DNA from: Hepsetus odoe
Taxonomy: Eukaryota; Chordata; Actinopteri; Characiformes; Hepsetidae
DNA: 64,000 bases
Assembly: GCA_017165825.1 (NCBI GenBank)
Contig: CM029370.1
Span: 18,837,190 to 18,901,189, forward strand
Reading direction: 5' to 3'
A program made the position numbers and the translations under genes. The notes below the pieces were generated by a model that worked only from the letters and a program-made list of their open reading frames with translations, made no database searches and was not told the origin of the DNA. The stretch's first letter is position 1, and every line of letters starts with the position of its first letter. Positions 11,151-25,618 of this stretch are shown here, piece by piece.

Positions 11151-13605
11151 AAGCTACTCTGTGGCCTCTGCTCTGGTTGGGATGAAGCTAACGACTGCAC
11201 CAGGGATCAATGAGCTTTCATCCTGTCCTGAAACACTGAAGGACATTTGGCTACCGTGCGTAGAATGGAACTACCCTGTTTTGGCCAGCTATTGTGATAC
11301 ACAGTGTAGAAATGTGATATACTTATTACATGTTGTATCATACAACTTGATATTTCTATATTTATGAACTTGATATTCTGAGATAGATGTATATTACTAT
11401 TTGTATATTGTTAATATAAGTGAATTTCATTTAAAAGATTAGGGGTTTGGGTCAAAGCCATAAAAGAACTGCTTTTGGTTCTCTAAAGAACCTTTTGATT
11501 GAATGATTAAAGGTGAGCTGTTCAATTTTCTGGCCATAACAAAATCCTTTAGAGAACCAATGCTAGATCTTCAGTGGCACTACCTTATAAACTTCTTTTT
11601 TCAGTACATCTTTTACCAGTGTAATTAATAATAAGAGCTTATAGTGTGCAAACACAAAAGAAGATTAAGTTTCCAGCCTTTCCCAAATTATGGAGCTGAT
11701 TAAGATCAATAAACATGAAGGTACAAAACTAAAAAAGTATCACTATAACCTTTGGAGAATTTGTTGGAACATGTGTTGACAGATTGAAGTGCAGCACGTG
11801 TGGAGTCCATAGGAGAGTGGGTCTTAGCAATGGCTATTTTAGTATAGGGCTGCTCTTGTTGAGACTAAGGAACTCTGCGTTCATAAGGATTGCCCTTTAG
11901 AACTGTAAATGACTGAAGAGGTGGTAAAGGGAACTACCATGCAAACGCCCTTCTGAAGGACACTGGAAGGGAAGGAGGGAGGAGGGAGGTGTGTAGAAAA
12001 TGCTGATGTGCCAGGCCAACAAGGGTAAGATGAGAACAGCATGGCACAGCGTAAATCGAGTTGGCATCATGCAGAGCGACCGAGTTGGTTCTCAGTGTCT
12101 CACACACTGTCACTTCTGCATATCTTTATTACTCTACACAGAAAGAGGAATCTGTACACTTTTTACCTTTCAGCACGGTCACAGTGGCAACTTGGGGCTT
12201 ATTTTGGTCCTCCACTTAAGACAATTGTTTGCAATTACTAGCAAAAAGTGGCTTCTGTCCTGTACGTTTTGTCTCTCTTGAATGGCCTTTATGACCATTT
12301 TAAAAAGGAGGAAATAGATGATGAGATGTCAGACTGGCAAGAAGATGACAGACTATAGAGAAAGCTGATGAGAGGGGGAATCGCTGAAGTCTAATAAACA
12401 TCTACAAGGCAATAAACACTGGTGACTTATTCATAGTCAGACAAACAAACAAAAGACTGAAAAAAAGATTTTAAAGGAAATTGAAATCTAAATTGGACTC
12501 TTCAAAATAAATCAGTAAGCCATTTCATGGAGATGAGGCTTATGACGGTTATAAAAATAAACTTAGAACTAGTACTGGAGCAGCTTGTCCTTATGTGTAG
12601 AAATGTAGGAATGGAACTACTATGCACTAAAAGTAGAGCAATGGCATACGCCCATTGAGAGTCCTGCTGACATAATAACCTTTACTCACCTAAGGTCTCT
12701 AAAAATTATTATTTGGATAACTTTAACATATTTGAAAAGTTGTATAATTCAGTTATTGTATAATATTGCTCATTCTTAAAATAAGAACAATATAGTGTAT
12801 TTTATTCTGTGATTACTACTAATTACTATGAATTATTTATTACTTACCAGGAAACTTAAAATGCAATGTGTATGTGTGGTAGCTGCTGTGTTTCAGAAAT
12901 CGATTATTTATTACAGTCAAATATTTTTCCTGTAATTTGATGGTTTTTATTTATCATTTCTTCCTAATACTATGTGCAGCATCTACTTTCTCATCAGATA
13001 GAAGCACACTGACATTAAAAGTAAAATAAAAAATAAGAATTTATATATATATTTTCCAAATAATTAATAAAAAAAAAAATTTATGTTCAGTGTTCTAGAA
13101 AAATATTCTAAAAATTTCAGTGGTCAGTGGTTGGAGCGGTTTTGCTGTTTGCTGAATTGGACCCCACATGATTTACCTTAAGCTGAAGGGTTTACATATC
13201 CAAAACCAGACACTGCAATAACAGCTGAACAGCTAACCCCTGACCCTGAATCACACTAATACTTCCTTTTCCTTATGACAACAATCATCAGCCTCTCAAA
13301 GCCCCTATAGATCTGGCTGACAGGAATTCCACAGGCCTAACGTAATAATGTTGATGCCCACACATGAATCAGTGTAGCATCATTTCATACAGGCGCACAA
13401 AACTTTATGTCCAAGCTTACTATATTCCATCTGCGAGAGAACAGCAGAATATTGATTTGCTTGGATATTGCTCAGGGCTATTTTTGAGTCCAGCTCTGGC
13501 GGCTGTCCTTCCTGGTTTGATCCCCTAGGCAACCGATGTGGTCATTCCTTCCAGAAAATGGAGAGCTGAAACCAAACACCACTGGGGCCCCTGAAGAACC
13601 AAATG

Positions 13606-13641
13606 TGTGTGTGCGCATGTGTGTGTGTGTGTGTGTGTGTG
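13606..13641. repeat. (GT)n microsatellite
   Basis: A short GT tract is interrupted by GCGCAT near 13612. Confidence 0.9.
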
Positions 13642-13890
13642 TTGGTCTTCAAAAAAATGGAAACTGGACAAAGTGCATGTTTTTAGAAATTCTGGGAGAA
13701 AAGTGAACAAAAATAATTTTCAAATCTGCTAGTAGGACACTTTTTTTCAAATAATGTCAGATTTTACAGTAGCAACTGTTATTTTTAAATTAGATTATGA
13801 AAGGGGTCTGTAGTTTGAATCATCTCAAGCAGTCAGTCTCTCTGTTTTGTAGTGAGGGTAGATTTTATTCAGCATATTTTATTAGTTTGC

Positions 13891-14062
13891 TTTACATTTG
13901 CGGCATTTAGCAGACGCTCTTATCCAGAATGGCTTCCATGTCCTAATTACAGGGACAGTCCCCTTGCTCAGGGACCCAATGGTGGTAGTGCTACAGGTGG
14001 GATTCGAACCTGGGACATCTTGAGCCATAGGCAAGTATCCTACCACTAGACCACCACCACCC
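13891..14062 (-). repeat. tRNA-derived SINE, near complete
   Basis: On the minus strand the element begins GGGTGGTGGTGGTCTAGTGG, with an A-box-like TAGTGGTAGGATACTTG and a B box GGTTCGAATCC, the internal RNA polymerase III promoter inherited from a tRNA. A tRNA-unrelated body follows (GGGTCCCTGAGCAAGGG, TAATTAGGACATGG), and it ends with the fish tail AAGAGCGTCTGCTAAATGC. At 172 bp it is the only copy of this family in the window with an intact head. Confidence 0.85.
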
Positions 14063-14269
14063 GCTTTCATTTTTCACCTAGTCAAATAATTTTTTTTAGT
14101 TTGTTTATCCTTAATTTGAGTTAATTTGACTTATATACTTTTATTTTTCACACCTTTATTTTGACCCTTGCAACTGAGGTCATCTATGCCCTTTTTTTTA
14201 ATAAACTGGGTCTTTACATGTCTCTACAACTTGATTATAGTTAACCTGTGCCTAAATGAACCTGAACTA

Positions 14270-15170
14270 AGTCAGAAATTACACACACCTGCGATGAGGT
14301 TTGGAAAGAATAAATCTCTTTAGGCCAGGACTGTGTCAAGGAAAAGATCTGGGGCAGCCAACAGCCCTCCTCGATCTGGCCACCCATACAAACAGTAATC
14401 AGAGGTGAAGGATATTCGGTCAGACAGGTAACCATGAACCAAGTGGTAATTATGAATACATTATGAAGGAGATCCACAGTTCCTTTGTGGAAGATGGAAA
14501 AACCTTACAGAAGGACAATCATCAGTGCAGCACCAGCCTGTCCTTTATGGTAAAGTGGCCAGATGGAAGCCATTCCTCCCCAAAATGACAGGCTGATGCT
14601 GGTTTATCAACAAGCACCTCAGTACACAAAAGTAGCTGGTCTAATGAAACAAAAAGACTGAACAACTTAGCCAAAGCTTCCAATAGCATATAGTAAGGAA
14701 AAAAGGCACTGAGCATCACCTAATTAATATAACTGCTACAGTGAAACATGGTGGTGGCAGCATCATGCTTTGGAGATGTTTTATGTCAGAGTGAGTATAG
14801 CCAAGATAGAGGCAAAAACGGATTCAGAAAATTACAGAGTGATCCTGAGCGAAAACCTTTTCCATAATACTCAGCATCTCAGGCTGGGACACAGGTTAGA
14901 GTTTGGACCTAAACCCAATAGAGCATTTCTCTAAAGACCTGATAATGGCGCACCAGCTCTCCTCATCTTACCTAGATGAGAATGGACAAACTTCTAGAGG
15001 AAATGTGAGCCAAGCTTGTGGAATCATCCCCCAGAAGACTTGAGGCTGCTAAAGGTATTTTTTACTTGTAATGAATGAGGGGTCTGGTTACTGGCAACTT
15101 TTTAAAAAATATATATTTACAATGAATTTTTTACTATTTATGAATTAATCAGAATAAAAGTGATGTTTTC
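14270..15170 (+). mobile_element. Decayed Tc1-like transposon (third lineage)
   Basis: The + strand keeps recognisable transposase pieces: VKHGGGSIML at about 14740-14770, then DLNPIEHF at about 14912-14935 after an internal deletion, and a degenerate C-terminal stretch (PRRLEAAKG-like) near 15035-15055. The upstream part (14280-14730) matches by eye a widespread fish Tc1-like repeat. Numerous stops and frameshifts exclude function. I could not define terminal repeats, so the limits are approximate. Confidence 0.65.
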
Positions 15171-16974
15171 TCAAGCATATACACTCTGTCTTGTTTGTTT
15201 TTAAGACCTCATGTCCTGACAAAGCATAAAAACAAATGTGAGGGTGAATGCTTCTATGTAAAAGAATGAACGATAGAGAGAGTGAAGGGAAAATTCTATT
15301 TCTATTATAAAAAATGGCCACATTTTTTCTAGTTACCATCCTGTCAGAGCTCTTTGCTTATTCAGCAGCCTGCCATCCCAGTGCCCATTCACTGTCCTCA
15401 TATGGCCAAATGAAATCAGTGCTAACGCCAGGGACATGCTGCTATAGCCAATTTTCAATGTACTGCGGTTTGTTCCATCTTCAGCAGTCTATTCAAACTG
15501 TTTTCGTTCATTTTTCCCATCCTTCCCACACTCACTCCAATGTGCAATTATTTCATCTCTCATTTGTCCTTTAATTCCTTTCCCTCCCGAGCTCCTTCTC
15601 TATCCGTCCCCTTCCTTTCTCACCACCCCTTTTATTCTCCACCCTCCTATTCTTCCTTTCTTCCCCATCTCTCCCTCCATCTCATTTCCTTTGCATAGGC
15701 TGGGCTCTGCTTTGTTAGCTACCTTGAAACCCAAGCCGCTTCAAATAGCAACATCTTTCAGCAGCAGGTCCTTGCTAAAGCATTAGCTGCAACTTGATCT
15801 GGGCCCTCAAACAGGGCTTTGTTATTGGATAAATACAGGGCAGCTGGAGAGCCCAAGCAGTTTAGCCACCAACAGAGGGCGTTAAAGGAGAGAATATTTA
15901 GGTGCAGTGTCAAGCTCATTGTTACCAGTAACTCACAGAGACTGGCCAAGAGACTGCACATAATACACTTGAAACTGACCTGCATAGAGATAAGAACATG
16001 ACATAATTTTCAATGATATTTTGAAAGAAACAGTAAGTTACAGACCAACCAGTATTGTTCCTTGAAAAAGGAGGCTGTCCTGCAATGTGTCGCTGTCATA
16101 AGGAAGAAATTTTCTTTTTTTTTTAACTCTATTTGAAGCTCCAGCTGGCTTTTACATTATGGGAACATTTTGAAAGGAATGCTTTGCTAGAAAGATTCTA
16201 AAACGTAGGTTAAAATCTTTGCTTAGATAGTACACTATAGCCACATATATTCATTACAGATGTCTTGAGGTTCTATACATAGTCAGTATAAGGATTTTAG
16301 GGTTTCATTAGGATTAGGATTTGGTTTAGGTGTATGTTTTGGTTTAAGATTATGGTTAAGTTTAGAGAAAGTTTAAGGTGTATGGTTTTCAGTTGAATGT
16401 CAGACGAAGGTAAATTAAATATCTAAAAATACTGTGCAACTTACGGATCTTTTATGTCTGTTGGCTATACTTAGAATATTTTGCTCCTCCATTAACTTAG
16501 TGTTTTGACTTTATTATGGCACCTAGTTGTCAGAGAAAAGAAGTGATCTAGTCCCACATAAAGAGCTCTACTCTCAAATCCATTAGAACCGTGATGATGA
16601 TACTGATCGGTAATTCCACTGTATGTATTCCCTCTCAGTCATTCACAGGCTCCAGGCACACAGCAGGGTGTACTGATGGGAGGGGAGTAAGGTGGGAGGT
16701 GGGGTCCCAAAAAGGTCATGCATAGTTCTCACTCAGTCAATCAACATCAAAAAACTAAGAACATACGTCCAATGTAGAAAAAATTAACGTGGTCTAAGCC
16801 CCAGCCGTGTGGCACCCCAAACTCTGGTAGAAACTCTGGTAGAACAAATATTCGTATACTCAAGAATGTCAGTTTCCAGGGAAAAGATAAACAGGGGAGG
16901 GGAAAAAGGGGCTGGAGAAATGGTTGTGAGAGTAAGATATGAGAGAATAAGATGGGAAATGGGAAGATGGGGCT

Positions 16975-17012
<38 letters not shown>

Positions 17013-20000
17013 TGTGTCTGTGTCTGTGTGTCTGTGTGTGTGTGAGAGAGCGGGGGGTGTTGAAAAGTGAGAAAGTGAGTTTAGGAGAAAGAGTGTGAGG
17101 CTTTAGGAGAGAGAGGAGAGTGTGTTTGTAGCTTTGGGAGAGTGAGAGAGGTGCTCTCAGCAGGGCGGCCGCAGGTCTTCTCCCACATGTGTTCCACATA
17201 AAGGCAATCAAAGGCTCAGTTCCCCCCTGCAGCCGGACCTGCCCCGCTGTAAAGAGCCATCAAACGAAAGTGTGACAGACTGAAGGGCCTGTAATGGGTA
17301 TATGGTGGGGGTATGGGGGGGTTCCAGACACATACACACATACACATGCATGTTTTTCTAACTTGTTAGGACGTGGGGTCATACATATGTCCCATACCAT
17401 CACTATCGCTTCCAAAGTGGTGCCTTCACAGAAGAAGCAAAATAACTTTTTCATGTTTGTATAAAAACCTTTTGGTATTTTGGAATCAAATGAAAACGTA
17501 TGAAAACAAACCTGCCCGCAAGGACCCAGATATGAACAAATAATGGCATATGTGATGATAAAGGTGGAGAGTTTGTCTTCCTTCACTCTTACTCTCAGTT
17601 TCAGGCTCAGAGTAGACCTGCTGTTGAAGGAGTAAGCAAAAAAAAAACTCAAGTTCTCCCTGCTGACCTGCCTTTTGTGATTGCCCAGAGTAATTAGTCA
17701 AGGTGTTTGTGTGGAGTAAAAACAGCAGGCAGCTCATTCTCATTCAAACAGGCCCTACAAATGGCCAAGACAGTCTGAAATAAGCACAGCTTGCTCATTT
17801 AGATAAAGCCTGACTATATAGTGTGCATCCAATCTCATGAAGTCTGACTCTACAGCAGGCTGCAGAGCCACCATTAACAGTCACCAAAACAACTGCTGTC
17901 ATCTCCTGTTGGTGTGTTCCATTGTTCGTCATGTCCATATGGAAGAAATTATCCAACAACTGTACATGCATGTAAATGTGCATAAACAACAAGTAAGAAC
18001 TGAATTGTATGTAACTGTCATATCACAAACATCTGTATTTTTCATGAACATTTCACAATGAATAGACCCGTTGAAATAGTACAAATAAATTGAGGAAAAA
18101 AGTGTTTTGTTTCTATACTCCCTAAAGTCTCCAAAAACTCATCCTTCATCTCTTTTGTTGAGATTGCACCATTATTACATACATAAATACACCATTATTG
18201 TTCAAATAGATAAAAACACTAACTGTTTTTGTTGCTAACATTTTGGAATTGCAGTACACTTTTACAGTTTTTACAGTTAAATCAAAAAATCATTGTTAAT
18301 ACATTTATTTCTGTGCCCTTTCAGATAAGTTTGAAAACAATTCTTTAAAAATTCTTCCTGCTGTGATACGTGTATTTTACTTTTGAGAAATGCCATGCTG
18401 CAGTAGTAGGTGGTGATCCAGCTGTACACACCATATTTCACACTGACACTTTGGCTAGTGCAGTCCAACATTTTAGGCCTCTGAGCCTGCTGGCCTCATA
18501 ACTGAAGTGTGTGGGTGATGAGGAGGGTAAGGGGAAGGGGGCTAGGGCTTTGGCCGGGCAGGATTGGGCTGGGGGCTGACTGCGGTGTGAAGGATGAGTG
18601 GCACACCTGCTGGGTAATCTGTCATTACAGCTGGAGGACAGATCTCAGCTGCCCTCACTAATCACCCCTCCCCTCCTCTCTCCTCCCTAAAAACACCCCC
18701 TAACATTCCACGCAGGGCTCTACTTACAGGCCTCCGTGTGTATGTGTGAGCCAGCATGGAGTCATATAAACTCTGGACACTTACATGTGAGAATGGCAAA
18801 TAATGGAAGTACGTGCATAAATTAGTCAGACAGCGATGAACTTGTGCCGCTGCATCAGTGCTGTCCGACTGACCTACCCATAGAGCATTTTTTAATTCTT
18901 TCATAGATACAGATTGCATGAAATGCCTAATAAGAAATTGTAAGTTTATTTTTGTATTTGTTCATTTATTTATTCATTTATTAAAATGCTTCATTTTTGT
19001 TTTTCAAATTCAAAAGATATTTGTTGTGTACATGACTGAAAGCTAAAATATTATGGTTTCCATCATGACAGCATTTTTGCCATTATATAGCAAGGAATTC
19101 CTTGATAAATTATCTGCCTGGGTTTCGCTGACTTGGTTTTAGGTACAAGACATTCTGGATGTTCATTTTATTATCCTTTAATTATCATTGTTATGCAGCA
19201 TTTCTCTGTGTTATGAAATCATACTCTGTTTCTCTTTCTGGGCACATAAAAAAAACTTTCAAAGTAGCTGAAAATGATGTGTTAAGTTTGAGTATCATGC
19301 TGAAATTCTGGCAACCCTAATCAACATAACAAAAGAACATTTATCAGCAAATGGTGATTGTATAATTTTGAATAATATTTTGGCAAAATTTGAATTGTCC
19401 TATTTTGCATTTGGTTTTGATATACTGTTCTGTTGAGCATATTCAACTTTCCATCCTACAAATGAACATATTTCTGGGTGGAGCATGGATAATTTGAGTT
19501 ACCCTCACAAGTTCTCCTGAATATTGGGGATGATAATCTGAAGATCTCCACAGTAGCAAGAGCCCTCCTTTCCCAGCCTCATTGCCACATACTGCACAGG
19601 AGCTCTACACTGCTTCACCAACTGGTGGAGGTTAAGCTCATTTGTCTGTCAGCAACAGGAAGTTTTGATGGGGTCATTTCCTCTACTGCTCCTCAGTGCT
19701 GAAGGACTCAGATTTGTTGAGATTCTGCAGATCTGATTTCAACACTGAGAAGGGGCAGGGAAGATGTGAGGGAAGGGAATCCTCAGGTGTAGCTCTAAGG
19801 TTTCACAAAGGTGAAAACATTCTTTGTTGGGCACAGTCCAGATAAGGTGTGAGAAAACCATAGTCCACTGGGTGTTGTGGCATCATGGAGCCTAAGGAGT
19901 GACCTGACTAATTGCAGTAATTAAGTTGATTGGAAGAGTAATGACCTGGTTCTTCATATCAATTATGAAGCCACAATCTGTAGACTTTTCAGTCACCTAG

Positions 20001-21932
20001 GACATATTATGTGCCCTGAAATTCCTTTAACCTGAGGCTATCATTACAAAAAAAACTCTCATTGTTCCATAAAACAGAAAATATATAATAACAACAAAGC
20101 ATTTTTACACAATGCCTAAAGTCTCCTGAGATTCAGAAGAATAATTAACCCACCAGCCAGTAGTGTTGTAAAACTGCCAAAGATTCACTCTGTGAAACAG
20201 AACTGATTCTAAACTTTTCTGCAATTTTGTCAGCAGTTCTGGTTTCATTTGTCGAAAATAAAGCACGTATATCCAAATAAAAAAAAAAGCTTTGTGTTAG
20301 AACATTTGTCTGATCTGTGCATCATAGGTTTTAAACACAATGTAAACTGCAGTTCATATTACTACTAAGCACAATGGCAGTATGGCAGTATTAGGTGTTT
20401 GGGGAGGGAGCTACCTGGTAACCTAACTGCTCCTTCTACTGGTGAATGACCACATCTCCTGAGGCATATGTAATGAAAAACAGCAGTTCTTGGCCCTCCA
20501 CAGGTTCGGACAGAAACCTGATCTGGGTGCTTCCATCTGCAATAGATTTTGTGGCAGTAGGGGGTGATGGTGGGGGGAATGCTGAAGGGAAACTAAAGCA
20601 AAGGTGTGATAAGAATATGAGAGTTCTGGAAACAAAATCAAAGGTCAGCAGGCAAATGAAGCTAGGATGGTAAGCTTGATAAAATTGCATTTATGGCATA
20701 TATGTCTACAAGACATTTAAATACTAAGTCAACATGAAATGTGAAGAACTTAAAAAAAACTTTGACAGTAGCCTTGACTATCTATTGTTTGTTTTCAGGC
20801 CACCCATCCAGTTTGTTCTCAACTACTGTGCGCTTGTATGACATCAAGCAAAGTATCCTGGTCTTCACAAATCCCATCCACATTAGGGGGCAAATGCCTC
20901 TGACCTTGGATTGAAATAAACTGAGACCAGTAAAGGAATGGTAACCCCCACTGCCCCTGCCTCTGGCTGCCTCTCCCTCCCACCACTCTGCCTCCTCCTC
21001 CCCCACTATCCTGGCAAATACTCCTGATCCACTGTTTACATGATCATTTCCATTGCGCCGGTGGTGCCCCCAGGACAAGGGTGATGGAGTGGACTAATGT
21101 CGGTCAATGAAAGCAAAAATAACCTACACACGAAAAACATACATGAATATTCCTTCATGTCATACGCACAGCATTAAGCATGCGCCTTTTTAAATAATTT
21201 CGATTCAGATTTAGATTCATGAACTACCTGGTTTCATACAGAAATGTTTAGTAGATGGTTCTTTTAAGGGTAATTATCTAATCTTCTTATCTGCTTTATT
21301 TGCTTACTACAGAAAATAATAATTTAGGTTACTGGTCCTTAGTAAAAGAGTACAGAATCTATTGACTAAAATCACACTTAGACTACCATTCAATTAGACT
21401 AGATATTCAGTTACATGCAACTTGGATTGGAAAATACTGGAGTATTCTCTAAAGAAGCATACAATTAAAGTTTTTTGGGGGTATTTCTTTTATGGCATTG
21501 CTCCAAAAAAGCCTTTGTTTTAAAAATGTACGAATGAAATCTGTCCTTTTGGAAAACTGGGATGCATAGTTTTCCCTTTTTGCACAATAATAATAAAAAA
21601 AAAAACATTTGGTGATTCATTTTGACATGTATCCTCTTGATTTCTATAAAGAACTGAGTTCCTAATTGTGCCTTCATGTCACTGTTGCAGGGGTGCACAG
21701 TCACCAGTGCACTAGTGGGAGGTAGGGAGGCAAGCAGACTAAACACTGCTCATTGCTTTCCTCCTTCACCTTGATGATGAGAGATGACTGCTCCCTGGAA
21801 AAAGAAAGGAAAATGCTTTGCTTCTGCCGCCAATTAGCCCGCAAGGGGCGAACGAGTCTATGGAATGTTTTCCACATCGACAGCGAGAACTCCAAGATTA
21901 AATCATTTTTGTGTGCTGTGCCAACAGAAACA

Positions 21933-21936
<4 letters not shown>
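15171..21936. other. Gene-free interval with one microsatellite
   Basis: I find no recognisable exon, RNA gene or transposon. The (GT)n tract at 16975-17044 is listed separately. Locally GC-richer blocks such as 18480-18720 and 19480-19900 look unique and could hold regulatory sequence, but nothing in them can be assigned. Confidence 0.45.
16975..17044. repeat. (GT)n/(TCTGTG)n microsatellite
   Basis: A GT tract with TCTG interruptions lies in a purine-rich neighbourhood. The 154-codon minus-strand frame crossing it is a repeat artefact. Confidence 0.95.

Positions 21937-21984
<48 letters not shown>
21937..21984. repeat. (CT)n microsatellite at gap edge
   Basis: A pure CT tract runs directly into the N gap, so its true length is unknown. 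Confidence 0.95.
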
Positions 21985-22281
21985 NNNNNNNNNNNNNNNN
22001 NNNNNNNNNNNNNNNNNNNNNNNNNNNNNNNNNNNNNNNNNNNNNNNNNNNNNNNNNNNNNNNNNNNNNNNNNNNNNNNNNNNNNNNNNNNNNNNNNNNN
22101 NNNNNNNNNNNNNNNNNNNNNNNNNNNNNNNNNNNNNNNNNNNNNNNNNNNNNNNNNNNNNNNNNNNNNNNNNNNNNNNNNNNNNNNNNNNNNNNNNNNN
22201 NNNNNNNNNNNNNNNNNNNNNNNNNNNNNNNNNNNNNNNNNNNNNNNNNNNNNNNNNNNNNNNNNNNNNNNNNNNNNNNNN
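21985..22281. other. Assembly gap (297 N)
   Basis: The N run is flanked by (CT)n on the left and (CA)n (22282-22302) on the right, so the missing sequence is probably a compound microsatellite that could not be assembled. The open frames reported across it are meaningless. Confidence 0.99.
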
Positions 22282-22377
22282 ACACACACACACACACACA
22301 CAGTGCATCTATTCATCTGTCTCTGGCTGAATTACAGCAAAGGGAAGGGCTTTGTGCTGCTGCTTTCCATTATTCTC

Positions 22378-22382
<5 letters not shown>

Positions 22383-22414
<32 letters not shown>
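22383..22414. repeat. (TC)n microsatellite
   Basis: A pure TC run is followed by C-rich degenerate sequence to about 22434. Confidence 0.95.
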
Positions 22415-22416
<2 letters not shown>

Positions 22417-22545
22417 CCTCTCTCTCCCCCCTCTGTCAGCACTTGAGGTTTTTTGTCAATGTTGAATGGCTAAAACACAAACTTCTTCCCCAGTTTTTCT
22501 TCCTCATGATATACTATACCCTGCCAAATGTCTTGTGTAACTACC

Positions 22546-22560
22546 CACACACACACACAT

Positions 22561-22611
<51 letters not shown>
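22546..22611. repeat. (AC)n microsatellite
   Basis: An AC tract is interrupted once by ATACGC near 22559. Confidence 0.95.
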
Positions 22612-22612
<1 letters not shown>

Positions 22613-25562
22613 CCTTAACCATCAGTCTATAAATGCATGCTTCTATAGCTGCAAATGTGTGGATGCAATAATGAAATTCCACTCTTGTGCATAACGTCTC
22701 ACTGTATATTGATCTTGTCTGGGAGCCTTCCTGATCCACACACACACAAGCTTCTGCCATGAGTTTGCAGGCATCCTCCTCCCTTCACCATACTCCCAGT
22801 TATTTGGCCTTAAATCATTTCAGAAATGATCTCTGTGCTTATTTGTATTAGTAATTGAACAAAGCCCTGTTGATCTCTGAGTCGAAACTTGGCAAAACCT
22901 CTTAAAGTCCTAATCACAGCCCAAAGTGATTAACTGCTGACTCTTATTTTAAAACCATTTTTTCATGCCTTGAAAGTATTTAGTGTGGAATCTTTAACCC
23001 TGGGCATTTCACTCAATAGCACGGCTATCCTTGTGGACATGTACTGACCTCACATACCTGGTGGAAGACTTGCACACCAGGCTGCTGAGTAATGCCGGTC
23101 AGCATAGCAAGATCTCAAGTTCAAGTTCTGTATTCAAAAAAGTAATTTATAATGTGATTTATATGGAATCAGTCAAAGGTCCAGGAGGCCCCAGCAAGCC
23201 CCCCACAGCTGGCTTATGAAAAGCCCAACAGAAAAATCTCCAGTGTCTCATGCCTCTGAGATGACAGAATCAGCAGCGAGAAAAGCTCCCCATCCATCAG
23301 TCTCCGTGTGAGGAAAAGAGAGTGGCCAGCAGGAGGAGGGGGAAGAGCTAATAGCATGAAAGCATTGCTCTCACTCTCTAACAATTATTTTTACCCTGTA
23401 GAAAAATAATATTGATTTGACACAGACAAACAGGAACAAAGGCAAGTCGGGAATGTCATCATGAGGAGAAGTCATAGGTTAATGATGTATCAAGAGATGA
23501 ACATCCATAATTTTACATGTAATAAAGCAGTTGTGAAGCCAGCCAAATACCTTTAAAAAGCACTTTATTGTGCTTTGATTTTCTTCTCTTTCATTACAGT
23601 TTTCAAGTGATCGCATAACTACTAATTTCCCTTTCATCACGGCTGCAGCATTAACTTGACTGACAGCTAACCTGAAGTACCTGTCTTGTGTGCGGTTAGG
23701 CACAGGCCTTGAGACTTCACCAGAAATTCCTTGTTAGTCAGCTAGATTACATCACCACAGGAAGCACTGTAAAACAAGCTGGGTTTAGTATTTTTTACTT
23801 TTGAGTCCTAAAACAATAACTGACCGTTTTATTGTTTTCTATGTTTTGTCATAAACATAGCCAAGGCAAATTTGCCTTGAACCAGAAAATATTGGTTTGC
23901 CTGTTATAACATATTAGGAAAATAAGTCAATTAAGTAAACAATTTATCTTCTTTACATGCAAGTAGATATTGAACAATTGATGCATCCCTTCCGGTTTCC
24001 AAAATAATCTTTTAAAAAGATTATTATTTAAAGAACAATCTTTGTAAATGTGCAAGTGTTCAGAAGTAATAGTCTACTTTGCAGAACCAAGAACCAAGAA
24101 CTGTGTTAACAGTAACTAAATCTGAATTTGGACACACCCTAATTAAGGAGTAAGAGACAAAGAGATGAGCAGAAGGAGAGAAGAGAGACGGAAATACACA
24201 CGGGCAATTTAGAAACGTTCCTAATTTTTAATGTTAGAATATTTATTCCAGGCCGTTTTAGGGAACCTTTACTGGCTCATTCATCGCAGTGTTTCCACAT
24301 CATGTACAAAACCACTGTTTTTCAAAGAAAGAAAGAAAGCAAGCAAGAATATATAATGCCACATTATCTGCCAGCAAAACAGATTCACATGGCTTTCACA
24401 ATGTATTTTTTTCCCCCCAAGCTGTTCTGAATTATTGAAAAGCCATCTCTTTTATAGCTTGGTTTGAAATCTATCTTGTAAAACAGACTTCTATAAAACA
24501 TGACATTTTTGTGTCTGTGTTACTAGATAATAGCATTGGCATGTTTGACTTAGTGGTATCATAAAATAAGCCACAAAACGATATGCATCTCTATCCAATT
24601 CATTGTGAAGGTCTTGGCCCTGAAAAGCCCATTCCCTCTATTCTCCAGATACAATCTCCCAATGAAATGTATGAGTGGAACATTGAAAAGTAAACACCTG
24701 TGGAAGAAAGTGGCTTGCTGGTGGTTTGAACGCCAAGGCAGGGAACAGTGAGTGCGCTGCAAAAGCCCTGACAGTGCAGACTTCTCACCGCTAAAGCCTC
24801 AGCTGCCCCTATCCACACATCTGATGAGATAAGGTAAGGGTTCCCATATTTAGGGAGGCAAAAGGCAAACTACTGCACGCACCTATCAGAAAGTCAACAA
24901 ATCCTTTATATGCCATTTCCAGTCAGCATGTGCCAGGAGAGAGGGACCCCTTTTAAAAAGACAAATGAGGGCTAGGTGTTGATGTAGGATCTGTGGTTCT
25001 GTCCCTTTGTCTGTCTTCTTATCCTTCTCTCTAGCCTTCCGTCATTCATCTATCTCTTTAAACCCCGGCTGTCAGCAGAGCATTAGACTTGCAAACACAA
25101 CACAAGACAAAGCTCTCCCCTCTCCTGCTAAAGACCCCTCACTGGGCAAAACTGAGGGTTGTTTGAAAGTAATTACAAGAGACAACAAGAGCCACAAAGA
25201 ACTCTTTATCTATAGTGTGAGTGTGCATATAAGCAGAAGTGTGTGTGTGAGTGTATGCATGTGCATGTGTATTCACGAACACTCTCAGTTGGGCATGCAA
25301 TGATGTGCCATTATATTGAAATATTATGACAGCCCCTGCAGTACTTTTAGATTATGTTTTGCAAACTATTATATTACAAGTGAGTCTTGAGATTTGTTTA
25401 GTTTTTTTTTTTCTTTATCTTTCTTATTCACAAATCTTTATAATAAATGCTGTTAAATAAATTTATTATCCGTGAAACTATACATCTTGAAATGCACCTC
25501 CAAAGCCTGTAACTATTACAGGTAATGTAAAGTTATCTGCTTTATATGAAAAGTATTTTAGC

Positions 25563-25618
<56 letters not shown>

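Larger units (their letters stand above)
9949..13890. other. Gene-free interval except one possible exon
   Basis: This is AT-rich sequence with no recognised repeat other than a (GT)n tract at 13606-13641. The one stretch with coding character is the minus-strand open frame at 10950-11150, entered separately. Confidence 0.45.

Noticed and set aside
13891..14062. tRNA gene suggested by A and B boxes
   Set aside because: The boxes belong to a SINE head followed by a SINE body and tail; the tRNA-like part does not form a convincing complete cloverleaf.
16747..17211. 154-codon minus-strand frame
   Set aside because: It crosses a (CA)n tract and has no domain; the frame is kept open by the repeat and the pyrimidine-rich strand.
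21701..22694. Large open frames (up to 313 codons) around the N gap
   Set aside because: They consist of untranslatable N plus CT/CA microsatellite; not genes.
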